Shown in pieces: positions 52,994 through 62,462 of a stretch of DNA of 64,000 nt. Source of the stretch: Flavobacterium sp. LC2016-23 (GTDB taxonomy: Bacteria; Bacteroidota; Bacteroidia; Flavobacteriales; Flavobacteriaceae); contig NZ_WKKE01000008.1 of the NCBI RefSeq assembly GCF_009674775.1, forward strand, positions 62,001 through 126,000. Reading direction: 5' to 3'. The number at the start of each line of letters is the position of its first letter. Position 1 is the first letter of the stretch. The translations under genes and the position numbers were made by a program. The notes below the pieces were generated by a model that saw only the letters and a list, made by a program, of their open reading frames with translations, searched no databases and was not told the origin of the DNA.

Positions 52994-53527
52994 ATGGCAA
53001 GTACAAGAGCAGCAATTCGTTATGCAAAAGCAATTCTAGACTTAGCAAACTCTAAAGGTGTTGCCGAAGCTGTCAATAACGACATGAAATCAATTGCGTC
53101 TGCAATTGATACCAATATAGAATTGAGTACCTTTATTCAAAATCCAACTACAAAAGTTGAAGTGAAAGAAAGTGCTCTTTTAGAAGTTTTTGCAGATGTA
53201 AATGGTGTAACCAAGGGGTTGTTTCATTTATTGTTTGAAAACAAAAGATTCGAAATTCTGGAAGCAATTGCTTTAGAATACAAAAAATTATTTGATGAAA
53301 GTAATGGTGTTGAAGTAGCAACAGTTACGACCGCTATTCCTATGGATGCCACTTTGGAAGCTAAAGTTTTAGCAAAAGTAGCTACATTATCAGATAAGAA
53401 AATAACAATAGAAAATATAGTTGATCCTGCAATTATTGGAGGATTTATTTTAAGAATAGGGGATCAGCAATACAATGCTTCTGTTGCAAACAGATTACAA
53501 GTATTAAAAAGAGAGTTAAGTAATTAG
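52994..53527 (+). CDS. atpH: F0F1 ATP synthase subunit delta
   Basis: 177 residues. The delta/OSCP pattern is seen at RAAIRYAKAILDLANSKGVA (N-terminal) and NIVDPAIIGGFILRIGDQQY (about 141-160), the latter matching the family's G-G-x-x-x-x-x-G-D motif. Connects the peripheral stalk to F1. Confidence 0.95.
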   Translation: MASTRAAIRYAKAILDLANSKGVAEAVNNDMKSIASAIDTNIELSTFIQNPTTKVEVKESALLEVFADVNGVTKGLFHLLFENKRFEILEAIALEYKKLFDESNGVEVATVTTAIPMDATLEAKVLAKVATLSDKKITIENIVDPAIIGGFILRIGDQQYNASVANRLQVLKRELSN

Positions 53528-53565
53528 TTTTATCACACATAAAAGTGTCTAAATTATAAATTAAG

Positions 53566-55143
53566 ATGGCGGAAATCAAACCTGCTGAAATTTCAGCAAT
53601 ATTAAGAAAGCAAGTAGAAGGTTTTGAATCTGGTGCTACGCTGGAGGAAGTAGGAACAGTACTTCAAGTTGGAGATGGTATTGCTCGTATTTACGGGCTA
53701 TCGAATGTACAATATGGTGAGTTAGTTGAATTTGATAACGGACTTGAAGCTATTGTATTGAACCTTGAAGAAGACAATGTTGGTGTGGTACTTTTAGGAC
53801 CATCAACAGGAATCAAAGAAGGATCAACAGCAAAAAGAACACAACGTATTGCTTCTCTTAAAGTAGGTGAGCAAATGGTAGGACGTGTAGTAAACACTCT
53901 TGGTTTTCCAATTGACGGAAAAGGACCAATTGGCGGAGACTTATACGAAATGCCTTTAGAAAGAAAAGCTCCTGGAGTTATCTTCCGTCAGCCAGTTACT
54001 GAGCCATTACAAACAGGAGTAAAAGCAGTTGATGCTATGATTCCGGTTGGTCGTGGACAACGTGAGCTTGTAATTGGTGACCGTCAGACAGGTAAATCAA
54101 CGGTTTGTCTTGATACTATCTTAAATCAAAAAGAATTTTACGATGCAGGAAAACCTGTATTCTGTATATATGTTGCAATTGGACAAAAAGCTTCAACTGT
54201 AGCAGGAATCGCTAAAATGTTAGAAGAAAAAGGTGCAATGGCTTATACGGTTATTGTTGCGGCTAATGCTTCTGATCCGGCTCCAATGCAAGTTTACGCT
54301 CCTTTCGCAGGTGCTGCAATTGGAGAATACTTTAGAGATTCAGGTCGTCCTGCACTTATCGTGTATGATGATTTATCTAAACAAGCTGTTGCTTACCGTG
54401 AGGTTTCTCTTTTATTAAGAAGACCACCGGGACGTGAGGCGTATCCTGGAGACGTTTTCTACTTACACTCTCGTTTATTAGAGCGTGCCTGTAAAGTAAT
54501 TGCTGATGACGGAATTGCTAAAAATATGAACGATTTGCCAGATTCTATCAAGTCTATCGTAAAAGGTGGCGGTTCATTAACTGCTTTGCCAATTATCGAA
54601 ACTCAGGCTGGTGACGTTTCTGCCTATATCCCAACAAACGTAATTTCGATTACAGATGGTCAGATTTTCCTTGATGGAGATTTGTTCAACTCCGGAGTTC
54701 GTCCTGCGATTAACGTAGGTATCTCTGTATCTCGTGTTGGAGGTAATGCTCAGATTAAATCAATGAAAAAAGTTTCCGGAACTTTAAAATTAGACCAGGC
54801 TCAATTCCGTGAATTGGAAGCTTTCGCTAAATTTGGTTCTGACCTGGATTCAGTTACTTTAAACGTAATTGAAAAAGGTAAAAGAAACGTTGAAATCTTA
54901 AAGCAAGGTTTGAATGACCCTTACACAGTAGAAAATCAGGTAGCTATTATTTACGCAGGTTCTAAAAACTTATTAAGAAACGTTCCGGTAAATAAAGTAA
55001 AAGAATTCGAAGCTGATTTCTTAGCTTACTTAAACAGCAAACATAAAGATACACTTAACGCGTTGAAAGCTGGTAAGTTAGATGACAACATTACTGATGT
55101 TATTGAAAAAGCAGCAAAAGAAATTTCAGCAAAATATATCTAA
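53566..55143 (+). CDS. atpA: F0F1 ATP synthase subunit alpha
   Basis: 525 residues, normal for the alpha subunit. The N-terminal beta-barrel is followed by the nucleotide domain with Walker [10 protein letters not shown] (171-179) and the alpha-signature [14 protein letters not shown] (about 383-396). [20 protein letters not shown] is near 267-286. Binds nucleotide at non-catalytic sites. The atpA-atpG gap is 91 bp and contains a strong stem-loop. Confidence 0.98.
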   Translation: MAEIKPAEISAILRKQVEGFESGATLEEVGTVLQVGDGIARIYGLSNVQYGELVEFDNGLEAIVLNLEEDNVGVVLLGPSTGIKEGSTAKRTQRIASLKVGEQMVGRVVNTLGFPIDGKGPIGGDLYEMPLERKAPGVIFRQPVTEPLQTGVKAVDAMIPVGRGQRELVIGDRQTGKSTVCLDTILNQKEFYDAGKPVFCIYVAIGQKASTVAGIAKMLEEKGAMAYTVIVAANASDPAPMQVYAPFAGAAIGEYFRDSGRPALIVYDDLSKQAVAYREVSLLLRRPPGREAYPGDVFYLHSRLLERACKVIADDGIAKNMNDLPDSIKSIVKGGGSLTALPIIETQAGDVSAYIPTNVISITDGQIFLDGDLFNSGVRPAINVGISVSRVGGNAQIKSMKKVSGTLKLDQAQFRELEAFAKFGSDLDSVTLNVIEKGKRNVEILKQGLNDPYTVENQVAIIYAGSKNLLRNVPVNKVKEFEADFLAYLNSKHKDTLNALKAGKLDDNITDVIEKAAKEISAKYI

Positions 55144-55157
55144 TTAGATAATTCGTT

Positions 55158-55205
55158 AATTAGATGATTAGAAAATATCTTAAGAGACTTTCTAATCATC
55201 TAATT
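55158..55205 (+). promoter_or_regulatory. Intercistronic stem-loop between atpA and atpG
   Basis: A perfect 17-bp stem, AATTAGATGATTAGAAA / TTTCTAATCATCTAATT, around a 14-nt loop. No T-tract follows, so full termination is not expected. It may stabilise or separate the alpha message, or be a relic of a dispersed AT-rich palindrome. Confidence 0.65.
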
Positions 55206-55234
55206 TTCAAATTGTCACATTTTTTAATTAACAA

Positions 55235-56095
55235 ATGGCAAATTTAAAGGAAATCCGTAATAGAATTACTTCCGTTTCATCGACGATGCAGATTACATCG
55301 GCTATGAAAATGGTTTCTGCTGCAAAGCTTAAGAAAGCACAAGATGCAATCACTGCAATGCGCCCTTATGCCGAGAAATTAACAGAGTTGTTACAAAATC
55401 TTTCTGCTACACTTGATGGTGAAGTAGGAGGAGATTATACCACTCAGCGTGAAGTAAAAAAGGTATTACTTGTTGCTATAACTTCAAACAGAGGTTTATG
55501 CGGAGCATTTAATACTAATATTATTAAAGAAGCTAAAGTTCGTACGCAGTTTTACGCAGGAAAGCAAGTTGATATTTTTCCAATAGGTAAAAAAGGAAAC
55601 GACGTTCTGGCGAAAACACATACAGTTCACGGTCATCATAATGCAATTTTTGATCATTTGACTTTTGATAATGTAGCTTCAATTGCAGAAAAATTAACTG
55701 AAAAATTCCTTTCCGGAGAGTATGATAGAATTGAATTGATTTATAATCAGTTTAAAAATGCTGCTACTCAAATCGTTCAGGTAGAGCAGTTTTTGCCATT
55801 GGCTCCAATTAAAACGGAAGTTCCGGTTGCTGCAGCCGATTATATTTTTGAGCCTTCAAAAGAAGAAATTGTATTGACTTTGATTCCTAAATCATTGAAA
55901 ACACAATTATATAAAGGAATTCGCGATTCATTTGCTTCAGAACACGGAGCGCGTATGACAGCAATGCATAAGGCAACTGACAATGCAACTGAATTAAGAA
56001 ACCAATTAAAATTGACTTACAATAAAGCACGTCAGGCAGCTATTACTAACGAAATCTTAGAGATTGTTGGTGGAGCAGAAGCTTTGAACGGATAA
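55235..56095 (+). CDS. atpG: F0F1 ATP synthase subunit gamma
   Basis: 286 residues. N-terminal ANLKEIRNRITSVSSTMQIT, then SAMKMVSAAKLKKAQDA, and the C-terminal MHKATDNATELRNQLKLTYN, then KARQAAITNEILEIVGGAEAL are the conserved rotor helices. It is the last gene of the operon. atpD and atpC (beta and epsilon) are not next to it, as in other Bacteroidota where they sit elsewhere. Confidence 0.97.
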   Translation: MANLKEIRNRITSVSSTMQITSAMKMVSAAKLKKAQDAITAMRPYAEKLTELLQNLSATLDGEVGGDYTTQREVKKVLLVAITSNRGLCGAFNTNIIKEAKVRTQFYAGKQVDIFPIGKKGNDVLAKTHTVHGHHNAIFDHLTFDNVASIAEKLTEKFLSGEYDRIELIYNQFKNAATQIVQVEQFLPLAPIKTEVPVAAADYIFEPSKEEIVLTLIPKSLKTQLYKGIRDSFASEHGARMTAMHKATDNATELRNQLKLTYNKARQAAITNEILEIVGGAEALNG

Positions 56096-56112
56096 TTTAT
56101 TTCAAAAGCATA

Positions 56113-56144
56113 AAAAAAGGGTCAACAATCGTTGACCCTTTTTT
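56113..56144 (+). terminator. atp operon terminator
   Basis: Perfect 14-bp stem AAAAAAGGGTCAAC / GTTGACCCTTTTTT with loop AATC, 17 bp after the atpG stop. Confidence 0.93.
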
Positions 56145-56178
56145 ACGTATAATAGTTTTTTAGATTTTTTAGATTTTC

Positions 56179-56227
56179 AAAATGGTAATTCCCGATTCAA
56201 TCACAAACCGAGAATCAATACCATTTT
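56179..56227. repeat. Inverted repeat after the atp terminator
   Basis: AAAATGGTA and TACCATTTT arms flank a centre with further GATTC / GAATC pairing. It has no T-run and no obvious role. Confidence 0.5.
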
Positions 56228-56260
56228 AAAACTTATGGGCAGACTATAGACATCTGCAAC

Positions 56261-56526
56261 GCTTTGTCTTTCATGGGAACAAACTAGCTTTATCAATCCC
56301 AATGCTCTGTTTTTTTAGGGTTACATTTCAGCAGAATCAATCCCTTGTGCTTTGTCTTTTATGGGAACAAACTAGCTTTATTAGTCCCAATGCTCTGTTT
56401 TTTTTAGGGTTACATTTCAGCAGAATCAATCCCTTGTGCTTTGTCTTTTATGGGAACAAACAAGCTTTATTAGTCCCAGTGCTTTGTTTTTTTAAGGGTT
56501 ACAAATCAGCTCTTCTCAATCCCTGT
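56261..56526. repeat. Six alternating ~44-bp units (three ~88-bp dimers), non-coding
   Basis: Type A units begin about 56261, 56348 and 56437; type B units begin about 56303, 56391 and 56480. Both start TGCTYTGT plus a T-rich run, then a GGG...CCC pair: A has TGGGAACAAAC...TCCCA, B has AGGGTTACATTTCAGC...ATCAATCCCT. The dimer period is 88 then 89 bp, neither a multiple of three, so an open frame at 56302-56568 is not a coding repeat. Copies 1 and 2 are nearly identical; copy 3 is more diverged. Confidence 0.85.
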
Positions 56527-56639
56527 TTAGCAAATTTAAGGCAGAAACAATCAAAAGTACTTATATAATTTTTGAGACTAATTTATATATTTCACATATT
56601 CAGTTATGAGTTATATAAGGGGCAACGGAAAAAATTAAG

Positions 56640-56647
56640 TATTTTTG
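56640..56647 (+). promoter_or_regulatory. Putative GNAT promoter, TATTTTTG
   Basis: TATTTTTG matches TAnnTTTG, 19 bp before the ATG at 56667. Confidence 0.6.
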
Positions 56648-56666
56648 ACTATTTATTTTTAAAATC

Positions 56667-57113
56667 ATGAACTTACAAATACAAGAATTAGTTACTATTC
56701 CTGAAATGCTGCTCCAGATTGAAACGATGAGATTTCTTTATCCTAACCTTTCTGTTGAAAAATACGAAGCCTATCTTTCTGAGATGGTACCGCATAATTA
56801 TATGCAGATTGGAGTTTTTGAAGGTGAAATCTGTGTAGGAATAACAGGTTGCTGGTCGGCTACTAAATTATGGACCGGTAAATATCTCGAAATTGATAAT
56901 TTTGTTGTAAATCCAAGTCATCGCTCTAAGGGGATAGGAAAACTGTTAACCGATTTTATAGAACAAAAAGCAATAGCTTTAGAATGCAGCAGCATTGTTT
57001 TAGATGCTTTTACAGGAAATTTTGGGGCACATCGATTTTATTACAACCAGGGATATGGTCCAAAAGGATTTCATTTTGTCAAAATCTTAGATGAAAAAAA
57101 ATTAACAATGTAA
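56667..57113 (+). CDS. GNAT-family N-acetyltransferase
   Basis: 148 residues, a single GNAT domain. The acetyl-CoA loop is seen in VNPSHRSKGIGKLLTDFIEQ (R-x-x-G-I-G at about 93-98), preceded by the strand YLEIDNFVV and followed by LDAFTGNFGAHRFYYNQGYG. The acceptor is unknown. It has its own promoter and no linked partner. Confidence 0.9.
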   Translation: MNLQIQELVTIPEMLLQIETMRFLYPNLSVEKYEAYLSEMVPHNYMQIGVFEGEICVGITGCWSATKLWTGKYLEIDNFVVNPSHRSKGIGKLLTDFIEQKAIALECSSIVLDAFTGNFGAHRFYYNQGYGPKGFHFVKILDEKKLTM

Positions 57114-57173
57114 AATTTATATTGAAGTTTTTTTATTGAATCAACAAAAGCAATAATTAACCAAAGAAATGGT

Positions 57174-57181
57174 TATTTTTG
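57174..57181 (+). promoter_or_regulatory. Putative flippase promoter, TATTTTTG
   Basis: TATTTTTG matches TAnnTTTG. It overlaps the longest-frame TTG at 57179, which therefore cannot be the start; the TTG at 57209 lies 27 bp downstream. Confidence 0.6.
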
Positions 57182-57208
57182 TTTCACGAACTTTATTACA
57201 AACATATT

Positions 57209-58669
57209 TTGGGATTATATAAGAATCTATTCAAACAAACTGCTATTTACGGGCTAGCAACGGTTTTGCCGCGAATGCTAAGTTTTTTATTAGTGAGATT
57301 GTACACCGGTATTTTACCAACATCAGAATACGGGGAAGTTTCCATCGTTTTGTCCTGGATGGTATTTTTTAACGTGGTACTTTCTTATGGAATGGAAACT
57401 GCTTTTTTTAGGTTTTACAGTGCTGAAGAGGATAAGAAAAATGTCATCGCCACTTCTACGATCTCAATCTTCTGGTCTTCAATAGTATTTTTGTTTGCAG
57501 CTTTAATTTTTAGAAATACGCTCGCCAACTGGGCCGAAGTAGATACCCAATATATCACCTACTCTGTGTGGATTTTAGTTTTGGATGCATTGGTTTTAGT
57601 GCCATTTTCTAAGTTAAGGGCGAATCAGCGACCAATGGTTTATGCGGCCATAAAAATTGGAAATGTGGTAATTAATATGGTACTGAATTTCTTCTTTTTA
57701 ATATACCTGCCAAAACTTGCAGCCTCGCATCCTAATTCTGTTTGGGATAACTTATATGTCGAGAACTTTCAGATTGCTTATATTTTCATTGCTAATTTGT
57801 TGGCCAGTTTAGCCACTTTCGTGGTTTTATCGCCAAATTATCTTTCGCTTGGACGAAAATTCGATCCTGTGCTTTGGAAAAAAATGATGAAATACGGTTT
57901 GCCGATTCTTGTCGCAGGACTAGCCTTTGCCGTGAACGAACATTTTGATAAAATTTTACTGGGTTATTTGTTGCCGGAAAACTTAGCTAAATCAGAAGTT
58001 GGGGCTTATTCGGCCTGTTATAAATTAGGTTTGTTTATGGTTTTGTTTGCAACGGCTTTTAGGCTGGGTATTGAACCTTTCTTTTTTAGTCACGCGAAAA
58101 ATGCAAACGCACCTCAGACCTATGCTGTTATCACGAAATACTTTGTCATTTTTGGTTCCCTGATTTTATTGGGAGTTATTGTATTTGCTGACTTTTTAAA
58201 ATTTCTTTTACTTGATAATAAATCGTACTGGGAGGCTATGAAAGTGGTTCCCCTAATCATACTGGCCAATTTCTTTTTGGGAATTTACAACAACTTATCA
58301 GTCTGGTATAAACTTACAGACCAGACTAAAATCGGCGCTTACATATCTATCGTCGGAGCAATCGTGACCTTGGTTTTGAATTACTTCCTGATTCCAAAAT
58401 ACAGTTATTACGGATCTGCAATTGCGACTATTTCTGCCTACGGTTCCATGATGCTGATATCCTATGTTTTAGGAAACAAGTATTATCCAATACCGTATGA
58501 TATGAAAAAGATAGGAGCCTATTTAGGGATTTCCATTTTATTCTCCGCCATTTCTTTTTACGGATTCAGGGAAAAATATTATGTTGGCATCCCGCTGCTT
58601 TTAGTCTTTATTTACTTTGTGTATCACAACGAAAAAGACACCATCAAAGGAATTATGAATAGGAAATAA
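57209..58669 (+). CDS. Polysaccharide flippase, second copy
   Basis: 486 residues with about fourteen membrane segments; oligosaccharide flippase of the MATE/MurJ superfamily. The N-terminus GLYKNLFKQTAIYGLATVLP then RMLSFLLVRLYTG is a pattern I recall from Flavobacterium homologues, supporting a TTG start at 57209. It differs from the flippase at 27304 in length and sequence. It is not inside a glycosyltransferase cluster but lies ahead of dut and a sugar nucleotidyltransferase, an arrangement seen elsewhere in Flavobacteriia as I recall. Its lipid-linked substrate is unknown. Confidence 0.85.
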   Translation: MGLYKNLFKQTAIYGLATVLPRMLSFLLVRLYTGILPTSEYGEVSIVLSWMVFFNVVLSYGMETAFFRFYSAEEDKKNVIATSTISIFWSSIVFLFAALIFRNTLANWAEVDTQYITYSVWILVLDALVLVPFSKLRANQRPMVYAAIKIGNVVINMVLNFFFLIYLPKLAASHPNSVWDNLYVENFQIAYIFIANLLASLATFVVLSPNYLSLGRKFDPVLWKKMMKYGLPILVAGLAFAVNEHFDKILLGYLLPENLAKSEVGAYSACYKLGLFMVLFATAFRLGIEPFFFSHAKNANAPQTYAVITKYFVIFGSLILLGVIVFADFLKFLLLDNKSYWEAMKVVPLIILANFFLGIYNNLSVWYKLTDQTKIGAYISIVGAIVTLVLNYFLIPKYSYYGSAIATISAYGSMMLISYVLGNKYYPIPYDMKKIGAYLGISILFSAISFYGFREKYYVGIPLLLVFIYFVYHNEKDTIKGIMNRK

Positions 58670-58713
58670 GATGGGTTTAAAAGCCAATTTTGTTTTTAAG
58701 ATTTTAAATAAAA

Positions 58714-59148
58714 ATGAAAATACAAATAATCAATAAATCACAGCACGATCTTCCGAACTACGAAACTATTGCTTCGGCAGGAATGGATTTGCGTGCTAAT
58801 CTGAGTGAATCAATAACCTTAAAACCATTAGAAAGAACCATTGTAAAAACGGGACTTTTTATTGAATTACCTATAGGATATGAAGCACAGGTGAGACCAA
58901 GAAGCGGTCTTGCGGCCAAAAAAGGGATTACGGTTTTAAATTCACCCGGAACAGTAGATGCTGATTACAGAGGCGAGATAGGTGTAATTTTAGTAAATTT
59001 GTCAAATGAAGTTTTCGTAATTGAAAACGGAGAAAGAATTGCACAATTGATTATAGCCAGACATGAAAGAGCGGAGTGGATTGAAGTGGAAGAACTTTCA
59101 GTAACTTCGAGAGGCGAAGGCGGTTTTGGAAGTACAGGGGTAAAATAG
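58714..59148 (+). CDS. dut: dUTP diphosphatase
   Basis: 144 residues, standard for trimeric dUTPase, which hydrolyses dUTP to dUMP and pyrophosphate. The five motifs are present: AGMDLRA (about 23-29), [11 protein letters not shown] (63-73), [13 protein letters not shown] (78-90), GERIAQLI (107-114) and [10 protein letters not shown] (132-141). Catalytic Asp lies in the VDADYRG motif. Confidence 0.97.
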   Translation: MKIQIINKSQHDLPNYETIASAGMDLRANLSESITLKPLERTIVKTGLFIELPIGYEAQVRPRSGLAAKKGITVLNSPGTVDADYRGEIGVILVNLSNEVFVIENGERIAQLIIARHERAEWIEVEELSVTSRGEGGFGSTGVK

Positions 59149-59237
59149 TTTACAGTCTAAGCTTTCAGTCACAAACTTTACAACAGACCAAACCAATTGA
59201 AGATTTTTAAATCTTCACCTAAAAAATAAAAAGACAA

Positions 59238-60254
59238 ATGAAAATAATCGTTCCAATGGCGGGCCGCGGATCGCGGCTTAGACCACATACTTTAACTGTT
59301 CCCAAACCATTAATTCCGGTTGCGGGAAAATCAATTGTACATCGTTTGGTGGAAGATATTGCTGAAATATTAAAAGAACCAATTGAAGAAGTTGCATTCA
59401 TACTTGGAGATCCTGCTTTTTTCGGAGATGATCTTGTTGCCAGTTTAGAAGAACTAGCCGGAAGCTTAGGAGCAAAAGCATCTATCTACCGTCAGGATTT
59501 ACCTTTAGGAACCGGACACGCTATTATGTGTGCCAAAGAATCGCTGTCAGGACCGGCCGTAATTGCATATGCAGATACTTTAATCAGGGCAGATTTTGAA
59601 TTAGACCCGCAGGCAGATGCTGTAATTTGGGTAAAACAAGTAGAACAGCCGGAAGCTTTTGGAGTTGTAAAACTGAATACAAATAATGAGATTATAGAGT
59701 TGGTTGAAAAACCAAAAGAGTTTGTAAGCGATTTAGCAGTTATTGGTATTTACTATTTTAAAGAAGTTGGTGATTTGAAAAAAGAACTTCAGAATGTTTT
59801 GGACAATAACATCCAGAATGGAGGGGAGTATCAGATTAATGACGGAATTAAGGCCATGATGGCCAACGGAAAAGTTTTTAAAACCGGAAGTGTTGATGAG
59901 TGGATGGACTGTGGAAACAAAGATGTAACCGTTGAAACCAATACAAGAATGCTGGGCTTTTTACATAATGATGGCGAGCATTTAGTAGATTATAATGTAG
60001 TATTAGAAAACGCTACAATTATTCCGCCTTGTTATATCGGGGAAAATGTAGTGTTGAAAAATGCAACCGTAGGCCCAAATGTTTCTTTAGGCAAAGGATG
60101 TCATGTTATTGACAGTACTGTTAAAAATAGCTTAGTACAGACCTATTCCCAAATTAAAAACGCTAACTTAGACAATGCGATGATAGGAAATCACGTGATT
60201 TATGATGGTAAGTTTACCAGTATTAGCATTGGTGATTATTCTGTTTTGGAATAG
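59238..60254 (+). CDS. Sugar-phosphate nucleotidyltransferase
   Basis: 338 residues. The N-terminal nucleotidyltransferase signature is KIIVPMAGRGSRLRPHTLTV then PKPLIPVAGKS (about 2-31); LGTGHAI and an aspartate in YADTLI follow. The C-terminal part (about 245-338) has left-handed beta-helix hexapeptides, for example ATIIPPCYIGENVVLKNATV. This is the RmlA/GlmU-like class that makes NDP-sugars; the sugar cannot be told. Preceded by an 89-bp gap after dut without a terminator and followed 41 bp later by a TPR gene. Confidence 0.9.
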   Translation: MKIIVPMAGRGSRLRPHTLTVPKPLIPVAGKSIVHRLVEDIAEILKEPIEEVAFILGDPAFFGDDLVASLEELAGSLGAKASIYRQDLPLGTGHAIMCAKESLSGPAVIAYADTLIRADFELDPQADAVIWVKQVEQPEAFGVVKLNTNNEIIELVEKPKEFVSDLAVIGIYYFKEVGDLKKELQNVLDNNIQNGGEYQINDGIKAMMANGKVFKTGSVDEWMDCGNKDVTVETNTRMLGFLHNDGEHLVDYNVVLENATIIPPCYIGENVVLKNATVGPNVSLGKGCHVIDSTVKNSLVQTYSQIKNANLDNAMIGNHVIYDGKFTSISIGDYSVLE

Positions 60255-60295
60255 TTCAGGGATTTTTTTAATTAGAAATAGGATTATAAAAAAGG

Positions 60296-61645
60296 ATGAA
60301 AAAAGGGTTTTTGGTAATTTTATTTTTGGCTTTGTTTGGTAACACAGCTTCAGTTCTGGCTCAGATTGAACCGGAAGATATTGCTATGGCTACCGATCAG
60401 TATCAGGATTCTTTTTATGAATCCTTAAAGCAAAAAGGAATTGAAAATTACGATAAAGCCATTGTTTCATTGGAGAAGTGCATTAAACTAAAACCGAATG
60501 ATGCTGTTGCTTATTTCGAATTGGGCAAAAATTATCTGGCTTTAAAACAGTACAGAAACGCACAGGATTCCTTCGAAAAAGCCACTCAGCTGGACCCCAA
60601 AAACAAATGGTTCTGGTTGGGAATTTATGACGTAAGTTTTGAAACCAAAAACTATCCTCTGGCCATTGAAACCATTCAGAGAATTATTCTTTTTGATGAA
60701 GAGTACAAAGACGATTTGATTTCGTTATACATGATCACCAACCAATACGACAAAGCGCTGGTTGCTATCAACGAAATGAATGATAAGTTTGGAAAATCAT
60801 CAGATCGTGAAATTTATAAAAACCAGATTTTATCTCAGGGGAAATATCAGAATGCCGAAATTGGCAATCTGATCAGTGAGATTAAGAAAAATCCAAAAGA
60901 AGAATCAAATTATGTAAACCTGATTTTTCTATATTCAAAAGGAGAAGAAACCGATAAAGCTTTAGACGTTGCGAAGCAGCTGGCCAAAGAAATTCCAACT
61001 TCTGAATGGGCACAGGTAAGTTTGTTCAAAGGATATTTAGATGCTAATCAGGCCGATAAAGCAATTAAGGCGATGAATGTAATTTTATCAAGCTCCAAAA
61101 TAGATTCGAAAATAAAACATCGTACCTTAAATGAGTTTTTGATTTATGTGAATAAAAATCCGCAGTACGCTCCGGATCTGGAAAAAGCCATTTCTTATTT
61201 TGACAACGATAAAGAAATCGACGTTGCAAGAGAAATCGGTAAATTTTATCACAGTAAAAATCAATTTGAAAACGCGATTAAGTATTACGAGAAAGAGCTG
61301 AAATCAAATTCAGATACAGATCGGGAGACCAATTTACTTTTGCTTGAAGCGTACACGCAGGCAAAACAATTTGAACCTTTAACAAAAAGAGCGATGTACA
61401 TGATTGAAGTTTATCCGAGTCAGCCTCAGTTTTATTACTATGCCGGTTTAGGTAACAATCAGTTGAAACAATTTAAGAATGCAAAAACCGTTTTAGAAAT
61501 GGGACTGGATTATGTCGTTGACGATATAAAGCTGGAAGCAAATTTTAATATTCAGTTAGGAGAGGCTTATAATGGGCTGGGAGATGCTAAGAAAAAAGAG
61601 GAATACTTTTTGAAGGCAAATGAAGTATTAAAGAAAAAAAAATAA
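60296..61645 (+). CDS. Secreted TPR-repeat protein
   Basis: 449 residues with a signal peptide (about 1-23, ending SVLAQ) and TPR helices throughout (IVSLEKCIKLKPNDAVAYFE, LGKNYLALKQYRNAQDSFEK near 50-95; AIKYYEKELKSNSDTDRETN near 340-360). Periplasmic scaffold of unknown partners. It lies 14 bp before the DUF4292 gene, so they are co-transcribed. Confidence 0.88.
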   Translation: MKKGFLVILFLALFGNTASVLAQIEPEDIAMATDQYQDSFYESLKQKGIENYDKAIVSLEKCIKLKPNDAVAYFELGKNYLALKQYRNAQDSFEKATQLDPKNKWFWLGIYDVSFETKNYPLAIETIQRIILFDEEYKDDLISLYMITNQYDKALVAINEMNDKFGKSSDREIYKNQILSQGKYQNAEIGNLISEIKKNPKEESNYVNLIFLYSKGEETDKALDVAKQLAKEIPTSEWAQVSLFKGYLDANQADKAIKAMNVILSSSKIDSKIKHRTLNEFLIYVNKNPQYAPDLEKAISYFDNDKEIDVAREIGKFYHSKNQFENAIKYYEKELKSNSDTDRETNLLLLEAYTQAKQFEPLTKRAMYMIEVYPSQPQFYYYAGLGNNQLKQFKNAKTVLEMGLDYVVDDIKLEANFNIQLGEAYNGLGDAKKKEEYFLKANEVLKKKK

Positions 61646-61659
61646 AAGACGAAGAGTAG

Positions 61660-62439
61660 ATGAAAAAATATATAGCGATACTACTGGTATCCGTTTTTCT
61701 GGTTTCCTGTAAATCTAAAGCGGTTGCCGTACAGAACAAGACTGCCGAAGTTGCTGAGACAAAAACAGACAAAAAAGCAATTGAAAAGCATTATGACAAC
61801 AAATTAGATTTTAAGACATTATACATAAAATCGAGTGCGAGATATGTTGATGAGAAACAAAGTCAAAATGTTTCTGCCGAAATTAAAATTGAAAAAGACA
61901 AGCAGATTTTGGTAAGTGTCCGTTTTCTTGGCATTACAATGGCAAAAGCGTTGATTACACCAACCACTGTAAGTTATTATGAAAAAATAAACAGTACGTA
62001 TTACGAAGGTGATTTTACAAGCCTGAGCAAATGGCTGGGAACTGAATTAGATTACAGCAAAGTGCAAAATTTACTGATTGGAGAAGCTTTAGACGATCTG
62101 AGAAAGGGGAAATATACACAGGAAATTGTAGAGAATCTTTTCCGCCTGGATGATGAGAAAGAAACAAATATTAAAAAAACGTTCTTTTTGGAACCTGAAA
62201 AATATTTGCTGCAAAAAGAACAAATTTCGCAGCCTTCGGAAAACAGAATGCTAGAGATTAGATATTCTGATACTAAAACTTTTGACCAGGGAACAATTCC
62301 AACCGCAATCGAAATTAATGCGGTTCAGCCGAAAGGAAAAACAGACATTAATTTAAATTACAACAATATTACATTCAACGAAGAACTTTCTTTTCCTTAT
62401 AGTGTACCAAGTGGCTATAAAAAGGTTATAATTAAGTAA
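61660..62439 (+). CDS. DUF4292 lipoprotein
   Basis: 259 residues. Lipobox VSCKSK with Cys17 after a short signal peptide. The body fits DUF4292, a LolA/LppX-like family of Bacteroidota outer-membrane-facing lipoproteins: KTLYIKSSARYVDEKQSQNV, then the KLLGTEL-type segment seen as LSKWLGTELDYSKVQNLLIG, and AKGKTDINLNYNNITFNEEL-like ending. No enzyme motif. It ends 3 bp before the TTG of a promoter-overlapping ORF; the EnvC-like gene follows. Confidence 0.85.
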   Translation: MKKYIAILLVSVFLVSCKSKAVAVQNKTAEVAETKTDKKAIEKHYDNKLDFKTLYIKSSARYVDEKQSQNVSAEIKIEKDKQILVSVRFLGITMAKALITPTTVSYYEKINSTYYEGDFTSLSKWLGTELDYSKVQNLLIGEALDDLRKGKYTQEIVENLFRLDDEKETNIKKTFFLEPEKYLLQKEQISQPSENRMLEIRYSDTKTFDQGTIPTAIEINAVQPKGKTDINLNYNNITFNEELSFPYSVPSGYKKVIIK

Positions 62440-62444
62440 ATTTG
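62437..62444 (+). promoter_or_regulatory. Putative promoter of the EnvC-like gene, TAAATTTG
   Basis: TAAATTTG matches TAnnTTTG and overlaps the stop codon of the DUF4292 gene; it lies 18 bp before the ATG at 62463. Confidence 0.6.
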
Positions 62445-62462
62445 CAAAAAGAAAACAGAAAC

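Noticed and set aside
56261..56526. CRISPR array
   Set aside because: Units are adjacent without unique spacers, both halves are repeated, and no cas genes are in the window.
56302..56568. Open frame of 88 codons over the alternating repeats
   Set aside because: The repeat period of 88 and 89 bp changes frame between copies, and the translated text is hydrophobic and repetitive without family likeness.
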